Part shown: piece after piece, positions 57,151 to 64,000 of the stretch
Layout: every line of letters starts with the position of its first letter
Numbering within the stretch: position 1 is the stretch's first letter
Made by a program: the position numbers and the translations under genes
The notes under the pieces: generated by a model
Seen by the model: the letters and a program-made list of their open reading frames with translations, nothing else
Told to the model about the DNA's origin: nothing
The model's database searches: none
Origin: Erigeron canadensis
Lineage: Eukaryota; Streptophyta; Magnoliopsida; Asterales; Asteraceae
Assembly: GCF_010389155.1 (NCBI RefSeq)
Contig: NC_057766.1
Span: forward strand, 43,162,463 to 43,226,462
Direction of reading: 5' to 3'
DNA: 64,000 bases

Positions 57151-58249
57151 CTAATTTTTCTTGGATGCTTGTACCATTAAATGTGTGAAACGTGCATGTT
57201 TAGAGTGAAAAAAAACTATCTTCTTGTTTCTAGAACTTGGCTGTGCAAGGAAGATCTTGTTCTCCATTTCTGGCATTTTAACTTCAATGCAGAGACATGT
57301 TGTATCACAAATATAAATCATGTGCTTTCCTACACCATTTACTTTTTCCCATTCTTGTGTAGATTCGTTCAGCTTGAATACCTCAATGGATTCTCCAAGC
57401 CCGCCCATAACAACTAGTAAAAGACGCTGGTCACATGTCACCAAAAAATATTGTGCCTCAGAGCAGCTACAACTTCTTGGGGCTTGGGCTTTAAAAACTT
57501 CGATAGAGACATTATCTTTACCCAAATCTCTGAAAACCATGAGTTCGCCCGTCTTGTGCAATGCATAAAGACCTTCACCATGAAATTTTGGAAAACAAAT
57601 CGGATATTCCCTTGGATTTATACATAGATCAAACTCCAGCCAGGTTGTTTCTCGGGCTACATAAAGAATGAGAACTCTCAACCATGTAAATCCAACAACC
57701 ATACATTCTGGTGAAGCAGGCGGGGCAGAAAACCATAAGGAATATATAATAAAAGGTGCTTCTGGAAGCTCGCGGAGATCATTTGTGAAGGGATTAAAAA
57801 ACACTGGGCAGTATTCACTGGTCTTAAATAGCAGCCAACCAAACCTGGAACAACATATTGTTCCATTAGCAATCGTTAACTGTGAACATCGCATAAAGTA
57901 GTTGTCACCCAAGATTGGATCTGTGAAAGTGATAATGCCTTGAGTTCGGTCTACAACCATCAACCAAGGTGAAACTAGTGAATAATCCTGTAATCTCATT
58001 AACGATGTATGGTTGCGCCATTGTATTAGACGTGCTGCTAGATGACAACGTTTGCATGTAGCACGAAAGTTTATGTATTCCACGCCAACACAAAACTTCA
58101 TCATCATCTCCAGAACATCAAATGGAATATCAAGCAAGCGAGATTCACCAACTTCAACCTCATTGTCTGATATTAAGTTAATAACCATCTCATCCTCTTC
58201 TAGTTTAGAATCAACTATGAATTCAGCTTCTCTACGGTCATCTTCTAAC
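57151..58249 (-). CDS. F-box plus DUF295/KIB1-type propeller module (second exon of a dual-propeller gene)
   Basis: A continuous minus-strand frame ending at 57151. An F-box is visible near its start (RLLDIPFDVLEMMMKFCVGV...FRATCKRCHLAARLIQW). A beta-propeller of the DUF295/KIB1-4 type follows: SPWLMVVDRTQGIITFTDPI, GWLLFKTSEYCPVFFNPFT, APPASPECMVVGFTW, YALHKTGELMVFRDLG. There is no ATG where the frame begins. An acceptor (CATAG|G) at 58250-58251 joins in phase to a donor at 58341-58342, giving a 93-bp intron, so this is exon 2 of a gene whose exon 1 is the entry at 58343-59509. F-box proteins of this kind are SCF ubiquitin ligase receptors. Since exon 1 is frameshifted, this module may be untranslated unless an internal ATG is used. 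Confidence 0.7.
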
Positions 58250-58342
58250 CTATGCAAATGATAATTTTAAGAAACATTTTTCCTCTAATAAAATACATGA
58301 TATGAAAATATATAGAAACATAAGAAAAGACAGAAGCAATAC

Positions 58343-59509
58343 CAGCATGCCCACATTGACATGTGGCTTTTTGGCAGCACTGAGGAAGGCATGGGAGATC
58401 GAACAATGGTATTATTGGTGAGGCGATACGAATATATTACTTTGTCCATTTTGTCAAGAATGTGTATATACCCACCTAACTCCGAGGCAATTGCAGGGTT
58501 GTAATATTCCAAGTTATCACGAACAAGATCCACAACAATTATGGTGTCGTTAAAGCCTTGCACTTCTTCCCACAGATCTTCAATAATGGCCAAGTCATGA
58601 AGGTAGTCATCAAGTACTTGATAAAATTCTTCACTTTCAAGACCAGACATGTCCCAGTTTTTGAGGCATTCCAATTCTTTCCAATTTATGCTAGCCATGT
58701 CTAATTTAAACAGAGACACATCACCAGGTATTCTGTCAGTTTTCGTACGAAAACCAACTACAATGAGGAACAACTCTGTACAAGTTCCTGTGAGAAAAAA
58801 AAGCTGTTTGGGACAACGATAGGAATTCAGATGACAGGCTTCCCCAACTGCTATTAGTTGTATCACAACCGTTCCATCCTTGACTACAATTTCAACCCGT
58901 ATGACACATGGACCAACATTACTGTGACTACACAAAGCATATAATTGACCATTCCAGGTTATGTAATAATTGACCATTCCAGGTTACTCTCTTGAGTTGG
59001 TAATCATATGACCTCTCGGTCCATCTTTTGGTAAGCATTTTTGTGAGGCTTTTCTTTCTTTTAGGGGATACATGACAAAAAACAAAGGTACGCTTATTGG
59101 AATTCATTAAGAGGAGAACTGAAGAGGGATTAGATGGAGGAGCAGACAAACAACATTCACGGATAGAATCATAATCTCCGTCCTTCAAAAACAAAGGAGG
59201 GAGGATGATGGTGTTAGAATCGGACAAGGGGTTCCAAAGAGACCAAATATTGTTCTGTGGATGGTTTGAGAGAATGATCCACCCATGGAAACAACCTCGG
59301 ACACGATTTCCGGACAATGGAGAGATTCGACACTGATATTTAAACATCGGGTTGTGAAGGGTGGAGAAAAACTGGTGAGTAAGGTCTTCAAGGTCCTGAA
59401 CAACAAACCACGGATATTTTGCAGATAGACGGGGTAATTTTTTATTATCATCATTACAAACCTCCTCATCATGCTTATTCGGCTGCATCGTCATCATTGA
59501 ATCTAACAT
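58343..59509 (-). pseudogene. First DUF295-type propeller exon, broken by a 25-bp duplication
   Basis: From ATG 59509 the frame reads a DUF295-like propeller (YPWFVVQDLEDL, GCFHGWIILSNHPQNNIWSLWNPLS, SAPPSNPSSVLLLM) and then stops near 58,928. A second frame takes over at about 58,977 and continues the same domain (TWNGQLYALCSH... to MSMWAC) up to a donor at 58,342. The switch lies exactly at a tandem repeat: 21 bases at 58941-58961 recur at 58966-58986, offset 25 bp. Without one unit the frame would be continuous. A possible 5' UTR intron begins at 60,097. If that intron ends at 59,503, translation would start at ATG 59497 instead. An assembly error could also explain the repeat. Confidence 0.7.
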
Positions 59510-60788
59510 GTTTAAAAATACAACTATATAAATTGGGGCAGCAACAATATTAGCAATAACTACGATAATTTATCAACTTGGCAACTACACAAGATTCAAC
59601 TTTTATCAAACAAGCAGAGCTAAAAAAAAAAGACTGTAACTTATTATCAAATAATAATATGAAAAATACAAGCAACTACAATAAAGACTCAATTCTTATC
59701 AAACAAGTAGAGCTAAAAACAAGACTGCAGTAATCTATCAAAAGTACTCAGACTTTTATCTAGAGAATACCAAATAACCATCACAAATTATATCAAATAA
59801 ACGACTGAAACTAGTCAATTTTTATTTAAAAAATACATGGAATCAAATAATCAACTGCAAAAACCTCGAAATTTTATTAAATAAGAATCACCTTAAAAAA
59901 ATACTCTAGATTGTTATTGAATAAGCAACTAAATTTAAAAGTAAGCTGCTAGTGGTTGTTATAAATTACAACATAAATTCATCGATACAAAAGTTTAAAA
60001 ATCGAATTCGTAACTCAAAATTACATTCACGGTAGATAATTTATGTTTTATTGCTCATTAACATACGAATAATAGTATTTTAATTCGTAGAGTTTACCTG
60101 CAAATTCGGTATTGTGTGTTGAAAGAAGAAAGAGCAGCTGTTAAATTAATTCTGAAGAATAGTCGGGTTGGAATCGTAGGCAATGGATGTGAACGTTTGC
60201 TATAAGGATAATTATTACTATATGATTAGGTAATAGCAGAGTATCTATATCTATATCTATATTTGTAAAGCTTGGGGAATGTCCATGGCTGTATAGTGGA
60301 AAATACTCTAATGTTGATGAGCAATAAATGAATAAATACTATTGCTTAGACCCTGTGCGATGCCCGGACAATCCTAAATCATTTCAATGAATAATATAAT
60401 TGAGTTGGACATAATAAAAATATTCTTATGAGTTGATTAATTTAAGAAAAAAAATACTAGATATACTTTGGGATTTATTAATGATACTCGAGGGCTTAAA
60501 ACGCGTACATTGCACGCCGAAGAGAAATTATAAAATGGATTGCCCATAGTAGGCGCATAGATTATGTTGGTTACCTGGATGTGATAGGTATTATGAATTT
60601 TCTCCCACTTTGATATATAGACCCACGTGGATGTGCTATAACCTTAAATAATTTCTTTAACACCGGTTCAAGCATGCATGTAGCGAAGTAAATGTACTCC
60701 TATTACAACTAATGACCATTTTAAAAAAAATTAATGACTTAAAATGCATAGAAAAGTCTTATTTAGAACTAAAATAAACCATATATAC
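59510..60788. other. Intergenic, with a small Helitron-like remnant
   Basis: 5' region of the dual-propeller gene. At 60,249-60,377 a TCTATATCTATA start and a degenerate hairpin (CCTGTGC-GAT-GCCCGG) followed by CTAA resemble a very short Helitron remnant; weak evidence. Confidence 0.35.
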
Positions 60789-61464
60789 CTCATAATTTTC
60801 ATCACAAATTTAATAGGTTGTTCTTTGTTTAAGATTTGAAATTTGTTGATCATTCATTTTAACTCCAATAGCACTAGTGGCATCTACAATCCTAACTTGC
60901 ACATTAAACCTACAAAAAAAAACAGAGATACAATTTTACCACACAACTTAATGATTATAGAGTTTTAATATGAAATATAAATATATACCTAGGATTGATG
61001 AGAACTCCTTCCTTGTTACATGAACAACAAATCCACATTTTGTTGTCCCTTAAAGCATCAATAATGTCGACTGCATCCATGTAGAGATCGGTCAACTTAA
61101 CTTCTTGAGAACAGTTCACACATTCCATTGAATACCATAGTTGGTTGGTTGGAATAAAACCGATTGTTGCAACAACAACCACTTTATCAAACTGTCAAAA
61201 TGAAAATGTTTATACATTAGAATGTTAAAAAGCTAGTTATAAATTCGAAAGAAAGTTATGTTAAAAAGTAATCTAATCAAAAAAGAAAAATTCACAAACA
61301 ATGAATACTTACATGTTCGTCCATCAGGATCATCTCAATACTACCTATGTTACTAACATTTCCATATAGAGGTTGCTTCCATAGCCGCAAATTCTAACCG
61401 TTATCGTACATGGCTTATTATTTGGACGCAAATTTCTAATTGAAACATGGTTTAGTGAAGCCAT
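60789..61464 (-). pseudogene. RPA70-like gene fragment: N-terminal start exon plus C-terminal zinc-finger exons
   Basis: Replication protein A large-subunit proteins bind single-stranded DNA through OB folds. Exon 61464-61313 starts with ATG (MASLNHVSIRNLRPNN...TVRI), loses one base, then continues in another frame (RLWKQPLYGN...MILMDEH) up to a GT donor. Exon 61191-60989 encodes the C-terminal type domain: VVVATIGFIPTNQLWYSMEC, with four zinc-ligand-like Cys in C-x2-C...CC-x2-C spacing (CVNC, CCSC). Exon 60909-60789 (FNVQVRIVDATSAIG) continues that domain but has an in-frame TAA at 60812-60810. Frameshift plus stop suggest a pseudogene. Exons 2 and 3 could instead belong to the middle-domain exons upstream (61886-62860). 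Confidence 0.6.
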
Positions 61465-61885
61465 GCTAAAATTGATTTGTTATGTGTTTACGTTTTGAAA
61501 TGCCTTAAAACTGAATGGAAGTGACCTTATATAGACATAGACATGCAAGGAAGTAACCGCCACAAGCAATACACGAATGGTTACATATTCAAATTTTTGA
61601 AAATTTGAACTTCTTGAAAGCATAACTAATATGTTTTCGAAAATTTGAACTTCTTATAAAAGTAACTAATCCGTAGACCTTCCAAGGAGCAATATTGTAA
61701 TGATTTTTGGGCTTTCTTGCATTTTTAAGTATGCCACATAGGCAATAACTAACAAACTTTGAAGTGAGATTTATATAATGTAGGGATAATATTAGGAATG
61801 AGTATAAATTTATGGTTAATTTCTTACTCAATATTTATATCGTATTAAAAAAAATTGAAATTAATAACCGAAAAATAAGAAATAC

Positions 61886-62860
61886 CTCACTTAAATTCTC
61901 ATATTCTGACACTGTTATGTATCGACGATGTTTGACAAAAGTCATTGGTGACGCATAAATATGTAGATTCAGAATTTTTGTTTTGCTTATATCACATGAA
62001 GTTACTTCTGTAGTTGCTTGATATCTACATGTATTTATAAATTAAGAGCTTTAATGCATAATTCATTCATGATATAAGAATTATCTTTTTTTTTTGGACA
62101 CTTTCATATAATTTTAGGTCCCATGTATAATATCTCTTCACATATAAACAAATTTCATCAACTTTATCGTCCATTAGCAATCTTGTACCATATGCAACAT
62201 CGGATATAATTATATTACCTACATACAATAGATTTACACGTGTAATTAAAACTATAAAAAACATTTAAGTTAAACTTACAAAATTATACATTTCGAATTT
62301 AGTAAAAATAATCTAAATATAATTAAAACTAATAGTTGTAATCTAAATACATTACCTCCACAATTTCGAGCTCTCACGAATTGTAATATCATAACCAATA
62401 TAGATAATTCATAACATTGAACAGCCCGCATATATATATCCACATAATGATTATGTAAAATACATTCAATCTTCTTTCCACTAAAATAGTTAAAATATAA
62501 AGATATTAGTGAATACATAATAGTATGAAATCTAGATGATCAACTGATTATTATTAAGTATATATCGATGAATTTAATTGCATATACTAACCTCTTGTCT
62601 TGCAACACCAAACTCAGTCTCTTTAATTTTTTTTCATGCCATTTAAAACACAAAGTATCTCCAACATCTACAACTCTTCCAATTACATCTGATTGTACGT
62701 AACGTTTATAATAATATATAATTTATGATCATATCTTGCATATATATAAAATCAAAATATAGAAATAACTCACCACATAACTTTGAGTCCATATAATCCA
62801 TCTCAGTTAACTCTTGAAAATCAGAAAAAGAAAATCCATATGATCGACCATCAAACTTAT
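61886..62860 (-). CDS. RPA70-like middle OB-fold exons (partial gene)
   Basis: Small exons on the minus strand join with GT-AG sites in phase. They read FDGRSYGFSFSDF... (ends 62774); DVIGRVVDVGDTLCFKWHEK...LVLQDK (about 62690-62594); SGKKIECILHNHYVD...MILQFVRARNCGG (about 62481-62355); NIIISDVAYGTRLLMDDKVDEI (about 62220-62125); and ATTEVTSCDI...ITVSEYENLSE (ends 61886). The pattern matches the central OB fold of RPA1-like proteins (DVIGRV, a basic strand, LxLQDKxG-IECxL, VLQF, then a TRLL/NPD-like strand). No N-terminal exon was found upstream within the window, so the gene is partial or rearranged. Such RPA-like genes also occur as Helitron cargo. Confidence 0.5.
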
Positions 62861-63741
62861 CTTATAACATAATGGATGTCATTTCATTCATTTGTATTCG
62901 TAAGTTTGAAACAAATACTTGAACTGCAAAAAAAGGTAATGGGTCCTCACCACGTAAAAATACTTGTATTGCAAAAAAAGCTTTCAAGAAGACAAAGTGT
63001 TTTTAAGTTAGTAATGGGATCATGTATTTACAGTTTTTGTTTGAAGTGAGCGGTATTTTTCAAAATTTAAAAGTTCATTTTTGAAACTGTATATACATGT
63101 ACAGTTATACGTATTTGAATATGCTAGATTTTAGGTACCTAATGGGATCATGTACAGTTTTTGTTGCTAATGTGTTATTAAATAACTGTAAATCTATTAC
63201 GTATACCCATTACATATTAAAATTTTTTAATATGCTAAATTTTAGGTCCATAAAAAGTGGGATAAATTTTATATATTACAACCCAATACATATACCCATT
63301 ACATCTAGTAAATTTACTCACAAATTCTTGCTGTAAATCTATTACGTATCAAAGCCCAATAAATTAAAATTTACTGATTACAACATTGTTTACGAAATAA
63401 ACGGCTATAACATAAGAACATACCTCATCACTTGAATCAACTTTTACAAATTTAGAAATAAATTTGTAGTTGTCTGATACATCCAAAACTTCATAATATA
63501 TTTAGTACCCACTTTTTATGGACCTAAAATTTAGCATATTTTAAAAATTTAATTGTACATACCTACAGTTTTTTAGCTTCCCATTTGAATTTAAAAATAG
63601 CCGCCCATTGCTAAGTTTTAACCAAATGCCAAATAGATTCTTATATATACATAACAATTCATATAGCTAAGTATAAACTTCATACCACTGTTTATTCCAC
63701 TCTTAACTAAACAATATTTTTCATCCATACATTCGTTCAAC
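62861..63741. other. AT-rich interval with direct and inverted repeats
   Basis: Holds the inverted repeat 63220-63261/63508-63550 and several direct repeats of GATCATGTA..CAGTTTTTGTT and TATGCTA(A/G)ATTTTAGGT; no gene. Confidence 0.5.
63220..63550. repeat. 43-bp near-perfect inverted repeat
   Basis: The 42 bases at 63220-63261 (AAATTTTTTAATATGCTAAA... to AGTGGG) are inverted at 63508-63550 with about two differences and a ~246-bp spacer. It could be a foldback element or the result of an inversion between the RPA-like exons. Confidence 0.7.
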
Positions 63742-63882
63742 ATGAATTCTTCTTTCAAATTATTTAATGAACTTCATCCAGATCATGATGATTTAAGTAT
63801 CAAAGTAAGAATAGTCCGTAAATGGATCAGTAATGGATTTCTCACAAACAGTCTTCTTTGGTCCATTAAAAGCATTAGATGA
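63742..63882 (+). CDS. Short plus-strand frame like the N-terminus of an RPA70-like protein
   Basis: An ATG-started frame of 46 codons reading MNSSFKLFNELHPDHDDLSI then KVRIVRKWIS. The xELHP...IKVRIxRxW pattern is typical of the first OB fold of plant RPA1-like and Helitron-associated proteins. It ends at TGA, where a 57-bp repeat (TTTGGTCCATTAAAAGCATT, at 63857 and 63914) begins, so the rest is missing or rearranged. Orientation is opposite to the other RPA-like exons nearby. Confidence 0.4.
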   Translation: MNSSFKLFNELHPDHDDLSIKVRIVRKWISNGFLTNSLLWSIKSIR

Positions 63883-64000
63883 TCAAACTGCTTACTCTTT
63901 TTACTCTGTTTACTTTGGTCCATTAAAAGCATTATATGAACTTCATCCGCCACTGTTTACTATGTTTACTCTATTTTAAAAACATAAACCATTAAAAGCA
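63857..64000. repeat. Partial tandem repeat at the window end
   Basis: TTTGGTCCATTAAAAGCATT recurs at an offset of 57 bp, and ATGAACTTCATCC from the RPA-like frame reappears at about 63,947. CATTAAAAGCA also occurs in the last bases. This suggests local duplication cut by the window edge. Confidence 0.6.

Noticed and set aside
56942..57154. Short plus-strand frame converging on the F-box gene
   Set aside because: Starts with GTG, no recognised family, no splice context; could be an exon but evidence is too thin.

Overview
This is a piece of a flowering-plant nuclear genome. The genes are split by short GT-AG introns in AT-rich DNA, and the families are plant-specific: xyloglucan glycosyltransferase, subtilase, KCS, CYP704 and FBA or DUF295 F-box proteins. 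The spaces between genes are full of plant transposons. I lean towards an asterid, perhaps Asteraceae, from the look of the proteins, but the sequence alone does not prove it.

Layout. 0-2.5 kb: a minus-strand F-box gene in which two tandem copies are fused in one open frame. 3-17.4 kb: no convincing gene. It holds a 470-bp hAT MITE with an 8-bp target duplication, an Au-like SINE, a 3.5-kb CACTA-type foldback interrupted by a ~3-kb repeat-rich insertion, a 520-bp relative of that foldback, a Harbinger-like MITE and Helitron-like DNA. 17.8-19.2 kb: an intronless XLT2-like xyloglucan galactosyltransferase. 21.5-22.6 kb: a Mutator-like element with ~270-bp inverted repeats and a CCG/CAC-rich core. 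25.1-29.1 kb: a 15-exon DEAD-box helicase of the RH7/PRH75 type. 29.8-39.4 kb: three intact tandem CYP704C-like P450 genes with the same six-exon layout. 40.2-42.9 kb: a three-exon alpha-L-fucosidase on the minus strand. 47.3-48.8 kb: an intronless 3-ketoacyl-CoA synthase with a replaced catalytic histidine. 52.4-54.8 kb: an intronless SBT1.3-like subtilase. 57.2-59.5 kb: a dual DUF295/KIB1-type F-box gene whose first half carries a 25-bp duplication frameshift. 60.8-64 kb: scattered, partly broken exons related to the large subunit of replication protein A.

How the genes relate. CYP704 enzymes and KCS both belong to fatty-acyl families (oxidation and chain elongation) and lie within 20 kb of each other. 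XLT2 and the fucosidase both act on plant glycans. Neither pairing is shown to be a functional cluster. The clearest unusual items are the fused F-box gene, the KCS without its active-site His, the altered RNA-binding motifs of the helicase, the nested CACTA pair, the frameshifted dual-propeller gene and the scrambled RPA exons. I did not find a recognisable new multi-gene system.
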